64,000 bases of DNA from Dichomitus squalens LYAD-421 SS1 (taxonomy: Eukaryota; Basidiomycota; Agaricomycetes; Polyporales; Polyporaceae), in NCBI RefSeq assembly GCF_000275845.1, contig NW_006766889.1:1227185-1291184 (forward strand). The letters are read 5' to 3'. A program made the translations under genes and the position numbers. Shown here piece by piece: positions 45,410 through 56,807 of the stretch. Within the stretch, counting starts at the first letter, position 1. Every line of letters begins with the position of its first letter. The notes below the pieces were generated by a model. That model made no database searches and had not been told where the DNA came from. It was given only the letters and a program-made list of their open reading frames with translations.

Positions 45410-46491
45410 TTAGGAAATGTTTATGATCTAGGGTCTATGATAGTGTAACTCGTGCTAACCCCCTCGCCGCTTTGCGCCTAGCTATGTAATAGTATATAGG
45501 CTACGGGCTCGCAGGACCCTCGTCCTCTCGCTCTTTGGGAGCTCGCACTCGAGCTTTTATTCTTGCGCTCGCCCTTCCGCTACCTTCTAGTTTTTCTTGG
45601 CTACGTCTTACGCTGGCTTGAGCTCGGCCCACCGGTCGCGCGATAGAGCGGACTCGGTGGTCCCGCGCAACTTCCGCAGCGCACGCCCGATACCATCGTT
45701 TTCCATCCTGCCCGAGTATAGCGTGCATAGACCGAATCGAAGCTTGCGCAAGGCCATCTACGCATGCTCTGTGCCTGAAGGCATCCCCGGCTGCCTGAGA
45801 CAATGCAAGGAGGCTATACTACCCACGAATATGGGTTGCAAAGCATTTTCACTGTTTTATCTGCCCCGCTCTCCCTCGCTCACATAGGGGCCTGATAGCC
45901 ATACAGAGGTGTACCAATCTGTTCCCCACAGCCCTGTCTGGATTGTTCCATCTTGCGAGAGATGTAAGAGCGAGTGGAGCACATCCGGTCTTGGCGTCTA
46001 GCAGTCCACTTGCAAATAGATGCGGCACCCTACGCTGACCTTCCGCTACATCCACCCTCCCATTCGCTTTAAAAAATTCGGGCGCATGAAATGGATTCGT
46101 TACCCCTGCAATAATTGTTCGGAAATCAAAGGCTAACCTTATCGGCCTGGAGTTGAGAGAGAGATTTGGCCAGGAGTAGGTGGGATGAAGTAAGAACAGC
46201 GGATGCGACAGAAATGATTCCATGAAACTTGGCACGTAACATGGGATGCATGGTTTCATTGTGTCTGCCAAACCAGAGTGAACAGACCAGGCACGGGATG
46301 GCGATTGCTGTTTGCACAACCGTGCAACATTTGCAAGTGTGTTCCTAGGATAGCCTGCGGGCAGTCAAGGATTCGCCGTCGACAGACTGGCAAGATTTGT
46401 CATGGTGCAATTGTAAGACAACTAAGAAGTACAAGCGGCAATACATGCGCTCTGCTCACGCATAGAGTCCATGCTACTAGCAGCAGGGCAT
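45410..46491. other. Intergenic region
   Basis: Open frames at 45597-45887 and 45849-46319 show no recognisable domain and no splice logic. Possibly decayed repeat DNA. Nothing further supported. Confidence 0.35.
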
Positions 46492-46886
46492 TCACGACAC
46501 AGGGTTATGCGGATGCACCGAGCCCTCTGTCGTCATCTCCTCCAATACGTCCTGCTTCAAGGCCTTCCCGACGCCGGGATGACCCAGGACGCCCTGCTGC
46601 TGAGGGTCGGCCTGTTCCCGAGCGCCCTCCTTCGTGCCGATCGTCGAACGGTCGGTGGTAGGCTCGTATGGCACGTTCTGTCACAGGAACACAGGTCAGA
46701 ACGACACCCAGTTTTAGCAAACGTGGAGGGACTGCTCACTTGTGGAGGGTCCTGCATATACTGCTCGTGGATGTCGCGCTCAGTTACGGGCGGGCGGCCG
46801 ACGGTCTGGAACGGCTTCTTGAAGGTCTGCGACTCGTCCGTCTTGTTCGCGTTGTCGGCGAGGTCGTGGCGGCGGGTGCTCGACAT
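46492..46886 (-). CDS. Small hydrophilic hypothetical protein
   Basis: Two exons give about 110 residues. Exon 1 is MSSTRRHDLADNANKTDESQ followed by KPFQTVGRPPVTERDIHEQY; exon 2 starts at the acceptor near 46676 with NVPYEPTTDRSTIGTKEGA, then GVLGHPGVGKALKQDVLEEM and the end GSVHPHNPVS. The protein is hydrophilic and apparently disordered, without signal or membrane helix, the style of fungal stress-associated small proteins. I do not recognise a named family. Start chosen at the ATG with a divergent long intergenic region upstream. Confidence 0.6.
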
Positions 46887-47334
46887 GATGCTGATTCGTA
46901 GAGGAACAAGCGGCAAGAGTGGGGAAGTGGTCGTGAGCGAGGTGGTGTCAAAGACAGATTAACGATGGCCTGCTCGCTCTAGGGACGAAGGAGCTTCTAT
47001 AGTAGCGGTTGCGGATACGCGTGCGTCATGGTGATGTCAAAGGAGCGGTGTTGTCTCCTTGAATGCGCTGGGCTTTACCGGACGCCAATGGAGTCCAGAT
47101 ATGGCTCCTGCTCCACCGTTTTTGGCACCAGCCCCCGCTTCCCCGCATTCTCGAAGTCTAGCTCCGGTCTCCGCAAGCTTCGAGCCAGGCCAGACCACAC
47201 AAGAGGTCCTCATCAGAGCGACTCCGCGAGTACAACGTGCGTGAAGAAGGGTGCCGAGCGTGCAGCATACAACCTCATCACACCGACTCAATCACACCGT
47301 TCAATTCCATGCAAGGCATATATATGCACACGCA
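46887..47334. other. Intergenic region
   Basis: Promoter side of the small hydrophilic gene and 3' flank of the LYR gene. No gene recognised. Confidence 0.4.
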
Positions 47335-48724
47335 CTAGCTTGCCACATCCTCGCCCACACCGGCACGCCGCCTCGCGCTTTCCGCCTCTATCTCCTCCGC
47401 CATCCTGTCCAATGTCTTCTGGTTCTCCGGCTTCCCTAGCTCGACTCGCCACGTCTCGTCGTCTCTCAACCTATGTCCAAGCTTCCGCTTTACCTCCGCG
47501 ACATACCCGACCTCGCTTGGGCATCGCGCTAGCCTGTCCATGCGCCTCTGCTCGTCAGTCATCCGCGCGAGGACGTGCGGGGGAGGGCCCTTGTTCATCA
47601 GCTTGCGAAGGCGGTTCGTGACCTCCCCGCGTCGCCACCGCTCGCGTTCGCGCGTTTTATTCCGGACTTTCTCCCGCCGCGCCTCTTTGATGGCGGCGAG
47701 CATCTCGGGGGGATAAGGCGACAGCTGACGCTGGCGCTCGAGCTCGAAGCTGTCGGATATGCTCTTCATGAGGTCGTCAATCGGCTGACCTGTTAACACG
47801 CCCTGCATGCCTTAGTATACATGCGCGCGCAGAGCAGAGAGAAAGACGCACGCCATCCGGCAACGTCCTCCGTGAAGACGCGCTCGATCGGCTTCTTGCC
47901 CTTGCCCTTGGCCCCCGTACCGACAAGAGCCTCTTCGAACTTGATCTCCGCATACAGCAGCTTCGCGTGCTCTTGGGCGGTCTCAAACAAATCAATACGA
48001 CGTTGGCGCGCTTTGCGTCTCGCCGTGAGCATGCCCGTGATGTGCAGCGGCTGGGGGACGAGCCGCGGAAGAGGTTTGTTGAAGAGGGTCGGTCGGAGGT
48101 AGGCCCCGGTCATGATCGGACGCGTGCGCATCCTCTCGTACCAGTCCTAGAGGATAGGTTGAGATGACACCGAGCCTCGCGAATGAACGGAGATACGTAC
48201 CAGCTCCTCTTGGTAGACCAGGTCTGCTCGACGCTGCAACCGTGCCCCGTCCAGCATCCTGCTGTACCGGGCGCATACGGCGGTGAAGTGCGGGTCGCCC
48301 GCACGAGCTTTCCGGAATATGTCCCACCACTACGTATGCCGCTTAACACCCAAGTCCGGAATAGACGACAGGGGAGCCGACGCACCTTGTGAGCCTTCCG
48401 CAGCTCCCGAACGACGTCTCCATGTGCACGCATATTGCTACGGACGCGGAAGAACGCGCGCATGCGCGACCTGATCTTGACAGAAGCCCAAGTCAGTGTC
48501 GCGTTCGGTCGTCTGTGTGAGGTCGCGCCACAGCTGGAGACACGTACCACCTCGTCAGGAGCGTCACGGAGGATCCCTCTGTATAACGTCCATAGCGTTG
48601 GTATGCGGTGGGCCTCGAGACGGGTGAGGGGGGCCCGAAAGTGCGTCGGCCGAAGCGGCGCGAGGAGTGCCGCGATACGGGCGCGGTGCGCGAGAGACTC
48701 CGGAGAGGGGAGCGGTATGAGCAT
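47335..48724 (-). CDS. LYR-motif protein (Cup1-like)
   Basis: The N-terminal helix bundle contains the LYR motif: RLEAHRIPTLWTLYRGILRD (about 48560-48620), followed in the next exon by RSRMRAFFRVRSNM, the Phe-containing second half of the LYR fold. The remainder is basic and helical: DWYERMRTRP, ITGMLTARRKARQRRIDLF, and a C-terminal region KEARREKVRNKTRERERWRR followed by VTNRLRKLMNKGPPP. LYR proteins bind the acyl carrier protein and act in assembly of mitochondrial complexes or ribosomes; the long basic extension fits the Cup1-like group of fungal proteins. Start MLIPLPSPESL at 48724; stop TAG at 47335. About four introns. Mitochondrial role is inferred from the motif. Confidence 0.72.
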
Positions 48725-49166
48725 TCAGAGGCTGGCAAGATGAGTCGATAGTGGGGCTCTCAGATTGTAAACGGAGGATATCTTAGACAAGACAAGCGCT
48801 GCGCCATGCAGAGGTTAGCCGTCTATAACGTAGCGATGAAGCTGAGAGAACGAAGTCAACTTCGTCGTTGCGGTCGCGCCTGGTTAGTGTGACAGCCTAC
48901 AGGGCATGCGCGTCGCGGTCCGCGGAGCGCTGATTAGGCGCTTCGACTCCCATCGCGCATAATTCACAGACAGGGCTAACAAGAGGTTCATGGATTACTA
49001 GCAACCTGTATAGACGTACACCTTCGATAAGTCCACGGCGATACGACATTGCAATTCAACAATATGATACGTGAGTCAGCAAGAAAGCCAAGGAGAGACA
49101 GCAGTATAGTAGTGATGTGTGAATCTAGACGGGTGACAGAGCAGTGTGAGCCAGGCCTGCAGGACT
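48725..49166. other. Intergenic region
   Basis: Promoter of the LYR gene at the left, 3' flank of the protease at the right. No gene seen. Confidence 0.4.
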
Positions 49167-50859
49167 TCAGGCGAGCTGAGCAAAACCGATGGACCCGTTC
49201 TGGTCGGCATCAAAGACGGTGTAGACGTTCTTCATGAAGCTGTCGGGAATATCAGCCCGGGCAAGAGGCTCGATAACTCAGACGACTCACGTATCACCAA
49301 GGAGCCAGACGTCATCTCCGAACCCGAGGTCACCTCCAGCGATTGCGCCGACGCAGTCGCTAGAGCCTTCCTCCACCTGACCAAGGTTGATGCTGTTGGG
49401 GACGCATGAGGATCCATACAACCGCATGATGTGCAGAAGAAACAGGGACGTACTCGTTGGCACTGATCGACCACGACTTCCCGCCCCAGCTGAACGCAAC
49501 CTCAGGGGCAGAGTCGCACGGGAAGGTGTACATCCCTTGCTCGAATGCTTGCGCTCCCTGCACGCTCTGCCACAGCGCGTCCGCGGCGGCCGTGGGGGCA
49601 GTGATGATCGTGCTGCCCGAGTCTATGATGGTCTGGATCTGCGAGGCGGAGGTTTTGCCGCCGACAGCGACCGAGCCGTCGCCGATGATCCAGTAGCCAA
49701 CGGCAGAGGAGAGTTTGTGGAATTCGATGTCCCCTGTGAAAGATGCATTGTTGGTTCCGCCAAGCGTCAGTTCTGAACCGGACTGCGCGAGTTTGAAAGC
49801 AAAAGTGTTCTGAGCGACAGAGCCCTGCTTCATTGCGGTATAGAAGAAGGGCGTCTGTGAAGAGAAGGTCAATGTCACGCTCTGGACTGGAAGAACAGGG
49901 GGAAACGCACGGTTTTGAGACTAGAGAGAGCTGGGAGACCCATCCCCATGATACCGTCCATGGGCTCACTCAGGAACTCGGAGGACTCCTGAGTTACAGC
50001 AGCGAAGACCTGTCCGGACACCGTAATACCGCCGACGGAGACTGCAAACAACATGTCACCATCTTGATAGAACTCATGCGCATAAGGGGCACGCTCACCA
50101 GTGTCAGAATACGGCGAGCCAGACGTGCTGGAGCCGTCCCCGTAGTTGATCTGGAACGTCCCACTCTGGGGTTGGCTCTCCGATGATTTCGACGGGTCGT
50201 ACGGCGGGTCCTGTCCACCGCAATCGTGGCATGACACAGAAGGGATCCAAAGGTCAGCGGAGCCGGTGTCGAAGTCGACCACGAAGGGCTGCGGTGGGTT
50301 GCCGATAGTGAGCTGGCCAGTCCAGAGGAGATCGCCTTCGTCATCGGTCAGCGGGACGCTCCCCGTGACGGCGCTGGAAGGCGCAGACGACGGAACGACC
50401 GTTCCAGTGCGAGTTCTAGTACCGGTGAGTAGCTCGGATACGGTACCCACGGCTGTCAGAGCTCCCGTGTCTGTCGCGGATAGAATTTCAGTTGCGGTCA
50501 AAGTTCCAACTGATGGTGCTGGGGTGGGTATCGCGCTGGGTTGTACGGGTTCACTGCTGCTGTGATGACCGTGATCGCGATGCTTGTCGATGACCTGAAG
50601 ATTGTGACTATGCTTGCTGTTGGACAGTACAGGAGATCAGCTCTAAGATGTGAGGTCGAGTAGTCAGTCTTGAAGCGTACCTTTTCACTCGGGCGATCTC
50701 ATTCACGGCCTTGATGAGATTGAAAGTGCCATCAGAGTTAGTCAAGCCGCTACGCTTGGTGAGTGGGATGCGCTGGATGCGTGCAGGCTCGCGGCCGACG
50801 GGGTTCGCAGAGGCCATGAGACCAAGTGCGATGGCGACGAAGGTGGACTTGCAGACCAT
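49167..50859 (-). CDS. Secreted pepsin-type aspartic protease (A1)
   Basis: The signal peptide is MVCKSTFVAIALGLMASANP, followed by a propeptide with RIPLTKRSG and a Ser/Thr-rich linker. The mature enzyme shows WTGQLTIGNPPQPFVVDFDT with the first catalytic motif FDTGSADLWIPS (about 50240-50300), the flap region FQINYGDGSSTSG and MDGIMGMGLPAL. The second catalytic motif is IIDSGSTIIT (about 49600-49630), and the end is DVWLLGDTFMKNVYTVFD with FAQLA before TGA. The second triad is D-S-G rather than D-T-G, a common variant in fungi. About 450 residues; at least four introns. Extracellular proteolysis, acid optimum expected from the family. Confidence 0.92.
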
Positions 50860-52102
50860 GATGACTTTTTGAGCGATGAATGGTGAGCGTTTGCAGAATG
50901 CACCTTGAAAGCCTGAGGAAGCGGAGCCAGGTGTCTGAGGACTTGGCCTTGCGACACGCCAACCTTTATATGACGAACCAGTTAGGAACCAAACACCCTT
51001 GCCAGGGGGACCAGTGTATGTGGACTCAAAGACGGGCAGCATTAGCTCCGAAATCTGACTGCGAGCACTGTCGGGCGTGCCGATCGCAAGTAATAGTCAA
51101 AGGTTCGTTCCGTGACGAGGCTGTCGGTAGGTATCACGAACCTTTACTGCCTACAACTACACGGACACGTGTATTCACCTTCCCAGAGGCACAAATAAGG
51201 CCAGAAGCATGCCGCATCGGAGGAATAGTTTTGTAGTCCATGCAACTATCATCTTCGTGTCATCTCAACTGCGGGATGACACGCGTGACGTCGTCCACAG
51301 TGTTTGAAGCTGTGCTCTGACGGTTACTGTCCAGTATGGCCTCTGGGCTTTTGACCGGTACATGTAGTGCAGCGAAGGGTTCGGAATAGCAGGTGAGATG
51401 TTCGCAGCACAGTACGGAGATGGATGTGCAGGGGCTCGTCAAGTGCGCTCAGGCCGTCGCCATGTAGTGCCTACCGACCGCGTCTGCCTTGCGTTGGACA
51501 AAGCAAGAGTAAGAGGTCCGTGATCTCCAGCGATATCAAGACCTACATTGCGGAGGCAGAACAAGGTGGGACGATATACATAGTAGGCAAAGGTTGGAAG
51601 TGAAAAAGCTGCCGGTCTCAGTCACGATGATCTGCCGGTGAGTAGGCGCCGAGGTCGGGGACCGCCTCGGCTCGAGCGACTGTGATTCCAAACGTGAGTC
51701 TGTGTTGTATCCAGGACAGTTATGGAACGAGCTAGGACATCGTCAATGGGACACCAAGGAATGATGACGGAAAGTGAGGATTTCACAGCTCACAATCCCA
51801 GTGCAGTATGTCGGATTCCTCATCTCACCCAATCTGTCGACCTTCCGCTCATCATCATACAGTCCAGCCACGTTTCGCATCATGAGCATGGACAGGAGTA
51901 CCACGCTTGGAACAAGCTGTCTTCATGACGTGTCTCCGGTCGAAGCTGTCACGCTTATAGCGAACGTGCTCTTGACCGTCCGGAACCTCCGTCGCCGTCC
52001 GAGACGGCAGAAGACTTCGAATTCGTTGGCGTCTCACGACTCATCACGTTTGCCACCTCTGCATATCTATGAGACTACCTCAGCCGAGTCTAGTTCGTCA
52101 TC
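50860..52102. other. Intergenic region before the P450 array
   Basis: 1.2 kb divergent promoter space between the protease (minus) and P450-1 (plus). No gene recognised on either strand. Confidence 0.4.
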
Positions 52103-53952
52103 ATGCTGTCGATGAACCATCTTTCTATCATCTTGCTCTTGGGAGGTTTGGTGGTACTTGTACACATATCAGGCATCGGACGAGCCCGACGGCTGCCCGT
52201 TCCCCCAGGACCTCCCGGTCTGCCCATTATAGGCAATGTGTTTGACTTGCCTAGGTCGAAGCCTTGGCTGACATATCAGGACTGGGCTATGAAGTACGGT
52301 ACGTGAGCTCGTTCTGGTTTCATACATACCTGCAGATGCTGATCACCCTGAGCAGGGAAGTTAATTTACATGAACGTACTAGGGCAATCGATCCTGGTCA
52401 TCAACGATGCAAATGCCGCAGTTGAGCTACTTGAGAAGCGCTGCAGCATCTACTCTAGCCGGCCGCAGTTTCGAATGGCGCAGCTGTATGTCGCCCACTT
52501 TTCCGATGTGGTCGCAAGTGCATTATGTCCCACAGGACTGGCTGGCACTGGCATATGGCCCTCTTACCGTACGGCAAGCGGTGGAGGGACCTCCGCCGCG
52601 TCTTTTGGCAGTATTTCCGTCCCGATGTATTATCCAAGTATCGTGAGGACCAGGAGGCCGGCGCACACATCCTGCTCCGCAAGCTCCTCGCCAGCCCAGA
52701 GAAGCTTACTGAGCATCTGCATTAGTATGTTCTCCTACGATGTCACGCATTCTAGCTGGACGACTCTGAGACCTTCTAGCTCCGTTGGTGCTGCCATCCT
52801 TCGCATCGTCTACGGGCTGGATGTAGCAGAGGACAAGGACAGGAATATCGCGCTCGCACACAAGGCTCTATCCGGCGTGGAATTCCACATCGCTGGCTCT
52901 TTTGTACTGGAGTACTTCCCAATTCTAGCGCGTGTACCCAGATGGCTTCCTGGGACGGCACTTCTGTGCCGTCTGGATAGTATCCGTCAGGCAGTGTTGC
53001 AGTTCCGTGACGAACCATGGTCTTATGTGCAGGAAATGAAAGTACGCTTCCAGTTTGCATCTCGTGGGATAGTCAACTAATATGCCGTGATAGGCTACAG
53101 ACACGCTGCGAAGGTGTATCGCATGGGACATGATGGAACAGATGCCAGGTTCCTCCGGCGAATTTGGCGCCTCACTCAGCGATTCGACAGCGAGGAGTGC
53201 CGCTGGTGTGGCGTACGCAGCTGGCATAGACACGGTATGTCGTCGTCCCGATCTGTAGCTTCACAGGCAGCGATGTCTACATACTGATTCCTGACCTATA
53301 GTTGTATGCTACATTGCAGCGACTGTTCGTTGCTATGACTCTGCACCCTGAAGTGCAGAAGAAAGCGCAAGCGGAACTTGATGCAGCGGTAGGGCCGTCC
53401 CGTCTTCCTATCTTTGGGGACCGCAGTGCGCTCCCGTACGTCAACGCCATTGTGAAAGAGTGCTTCCGATGGAATGCTACTTTGCCGTTGGGAGTGGCTC
53501 ATGCCACATTGGCGGACGACACATATGAAGGTTACCATATTCCAAAGCAGACCACCGTTTTTGTGAACGCGTGGTAAATAGTCATTTAGTCACATCAGTG
53601 CCATCTGCCATTGACAGGTCCTTAGGGCAATCCTGAATAACCCTGAAGAATACCCCGTGCCCGACAACTTTGTACCAGATCGCTTCCTGCGCGACGGGAA
53701 ACCAAACTTGTCTATCAGAGATCCCGCGACCGTTGCATTCGGTTTCGGCCGTCGGTGCGTTGCGTACGCTAGTTTTCCTCTGGCTATTGCTAATGGTATC
53801 CCAGAATCTGTCCAGGACGATATTTCGCCGATGAGACCATGTTCATTTTCGTTGCGTCCGTACTCCATACGTTCAACATCAGCCCAGCTCTAGACGACAA
53901 AGGCCAATCAATACAAGTGCGGCCACTATTGACTACGTCGCTGACTGCGTAA
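52103..53952 (+). CDS. Cytochrome P450 (array copy 1, intact)
   Basis: Microsomal monooxygenase. The N-terminal membrane anchor is LSIILLLGGLVVLVHISGI, then the proline hinge LPVPPGPPGLPIIGN. The helix C region LLPYGKRWRDLRRVFWQYF is reached by a phase-2 splice. The I helix is AYAAGIDT, with Leu where the second Thr is common. The E-x-x-R of helix K is in VKECFRW (about 53455). The heme loop is completed by splicing: FGFGRR at 53741-53757, then a 52-nt intron, then ICPGRYFADE. Stop TAA at 53950. All junctions can be read without lesion, about 500 residues. Similar in style to P450s of secondary metabolism and xenobiotic degradation in wood-decay fungi; substrate unknown. First of three related genes. 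Confidence 0.87.
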
Positions 53953-54491
53953 GCTGAACCTTTCGCAAGCAATGGTGCTCGTGCTGATGGCAATGATTGA
54001 CAGATACCTCGAGGACTGCAGATGCATGATACGACCCCGCTCCATTCAAGCCGAAACCTTGATCGTGCGAACGGCTGATAGACAAGTCGAATGAACCGTT
54101 TCGAATAGAGGTATATAGCGCATATCAAGTAATAGCTGCGATCGTGAACTAGGTGAAAACCAAGATTTCGGAACCATGTAGGGTTCAACAGCAGAGGGTT
54201 TGTCCGTAATTCGTATCAACCAGGGCCAATCACATGTATGTCCGAGCTATGGGCGCCTGTGAGCTCGTCCTCATCTCGACGCCCTGGTCAGCTTTGGCTA
54301 GGTTGACTTGACCGATGAGCTTGTCTGCTGATCGAACTGCTCTCTCTTGGGTGCTTGACACTTGAATTCTGTGAATCGTACATCTACACGTAGCCCCCCT
54401 CACCGTCAGCGGATACCTGGGGACAGCGCGGTCCAGCTCGTTGCGCCGAGGTCTATGACGACTCAAAGGCTTCATAAACACACCCACCACG
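53953..54491. other. Intergenic region
   Basis: 3' flank of P450-1 and promoter of the Pex30-like gene. No gene seen. Confidence 0.4.
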
Positions 54492-56097
54492 ATGACGACG
54501 ATAGACTACGTTGAGATTCCTTCCTCCGCTACTCGTCTACGCTCAGCCCAGAGCCATGATATCCGCCCCGCTCCCAAGATCGTCACTTCCCTCCCTCGCC
54601 CGGAGCACTCCCCCGTCAGGGCCTCTCCTGCAACATCGCAACCAATGTCACCTACTAGAGCAACGTCGAATCTGACATCTATGCTCCTGTCGTCCGCGTT
54701 GCAGTTGCCCGCCAACGCACCCGCTGCACCTCGTACACAGGGCAAGGGCGCGCCTCGCCTCCTTTCCAACAAGGATCCACTCTCGCTCCCCATTACCACA
54801 GTGAACTTCAAGCGGTTTGTGTCCAAGAGTGGTCCAATATTTTGGCTTCAGGATCGGGTGGAGGAAATCGTGCTGTGGAAGAAGAGCTGGAAGGACACAC
54901 TAGTGTGGATGGCAGCATACGCGTTCATCTGTGCGTATATACACACAACGGCTTTGAGTATCGCTCAAAGGGTCACAGGCTATTTCCCTAGGCTTGTGCT
55001 ACTCGTACCTCATGCGATAGCCCTGGGCATTCTGCTAGCTACGCATCCAGCCATAAAGGGCAAAGAAGGCGCAGACTCCTCTTCGCCGAAGGTCGTGCAG
55101 GCATCGCCCCCGAACCAAGCTGGAGAGACTAGTGTTGACTACCTGGCCAACCTTCAGGCGATCCAGAATCTGATGGGCGTGGTGTGAGTGTTCCTTTAGT
55201 ATCTTGCCCAACTTACATACTCATCTCTGTGTGTCTCAAGTTCGGACGGCCACGATTTTGCCATGCAATTCGCGCCCTATTGGACGTACTCCTCACCGTA
55301 CACCAGTCTCATTCTGTCGTTCGTGCTGGTATCGTTCTTAGCCCTAGTGCCTCTCGTCAACCTCATACCGATGCGGACGTCTTGTCTCATCCTTGGTCTC
55401 CTTCCGTTCTTCGTTACACACCCGTTTACGCAGCACAAACTCTTCCCTGCCCTCCAGAGGTCCGGCGCCATGCTGAATACATTGCGCGAACGCGTAATGA
55501 GGTTCATCGATGACGACAAGCTAGAAGACAAGCACTGGCGCACGGAGCTTCGCGAGGTCGAACTATGGGAGAACGAGCGATGGGTACGTGACGCGAGCAG
55601 CGGCTCCGGTGACCCGACGAAGGCGGAGGGGACGTGGAGCAAGAACAACTTGAGGCCAGGGGAGCGTCTAGCGTGGACACGGGGACGCGATGGTTGGAGT
55701 GGTGTTGCCGATGATGGCAGTGGTCAAGTCAGGTAAGCACCTTCCAAATATTCGCGCCTCGTGAGATTGGGTGGACAGCTGCTGATGTCTGTACGCACAG
55801 CAGCAACCTCACGTTCTCATTGTCTCCGGGGTGGACCTTCGTCGAAACTGAGGATTGGAGGCCTGACTTGGCAGGATCTTGGGCTGCACCGGAGGGTGCT
55901 GATGAAAGTGAGTCCTTCTACACGTCGAAAGCGATATTTTGGCTGATGGCGCACTCCTAGGCGGTTGGGTGTACAGTAATGACTCTTGGCTTGACACACA
56001 TCCTCATCCATTGGAAGAATGGATGTCGGGTGGAGGTATGACGCGCCGGCGAAGATGGACAAGGCGGATATACTACCGTCCGCAGAGTCCAGTGTAA
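54492..56097 (+). CDS. Peroxisomal membrane protein, Pex30/Pex24-type with DysF domain
   Basis: Family members (Pex23/24/28-32) sit in ER and peroxisome membranes and control peroxisome number. After a disordered N terminus come LSLPITTVNFKRFVSKSGP and the reticulon-like membrane segments WMAAYAFICAYIHTTAL and LVLLVPHAIALGILLATHP. Exon 2 has the hydrophobic pair ILSFVLVSFLALVPLVNLIP and LILGLLPFFVTHPF. The C-terminal dysferlin (DysF) region runs WENERWVRD ... GWTFVETEDWRPDLAGSWA, GGWVYSNDSW and TRRRRWTRRIYYRP. Introns near 55186-55249, 55734-55800 and 55910-55961. About 450 residues, usual length. It lies between P450 copies but shares no clear pathway with them. Confidence 0.87.
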
Positions 56098-56807
56098 TTT
56101 GAAATTGGAACGGTTCGTCGCGTTCTAGATCACCCAGTGGAGAGACGGACACGGCTGCATTCAGGCAAGAAATGAACAACGCGATACCTACGTTTCCATG
56201 GATATGCTACCATTGACTTCTCACGCAGACCAGGTCTCCCGGGCTCACAGGGACCTGTGAGCTTCGGACACGCAGAGATGTTCTGGCCTAGCACAGTACC
56301 GTGTCCGAAGGTCTGACGTGCAGTTACGAAGCATCAAGCAGGCGGTGACGTTATCGGCTACGCTTCCTCTTCATGCAACCTGTTCTTACGCATGAGCAAC
56401 CGAACCACTCGCACGCTGAGCCGGCGTTCTGGTAATGATAGTGCGGCCTAGCATAATGCCGGCGCACTTCTGATCTAGCGGCGATATGAGGTTCAAATAT
56501 ATTGTAGCGGAGCCGTGTACGTTGCACGTCACTTGACGCACTATATAACAGACATTCTGTGGTCCTCCACGCCGACCTGTTCCTCACCGGTAGATCCTTT
56601 GCAACGGTCATTTCTTTGCCCCAACAGCGAAGTATTGGCCACATAGGTCCTCTCGCAAGGCCAGTGTTGCCCTTGAATTCCGCCGCCTCGCAAGTGCTGA
56701 TGTAACACGCACAGTCAACGTAAGCCGTTCCGTCTCAGGAACCGTGGGCGAATCGTCATATAACGTCACAGGCTACTGACATGTGCTATAGGTGCACCAG
56801 CGTAATC
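56098..56807. other. Intergenic region
   Basis: No gene recognised. An upstream ATG at 56781 is in frame with P450-2 and would add nine residues. Confidence 0.4.

Noticed and set aside
45500..45900. Possible LINE or retroelement remnant
   Set aside because: No reverse-transcriptase or endonuclease motif visible in any frame.
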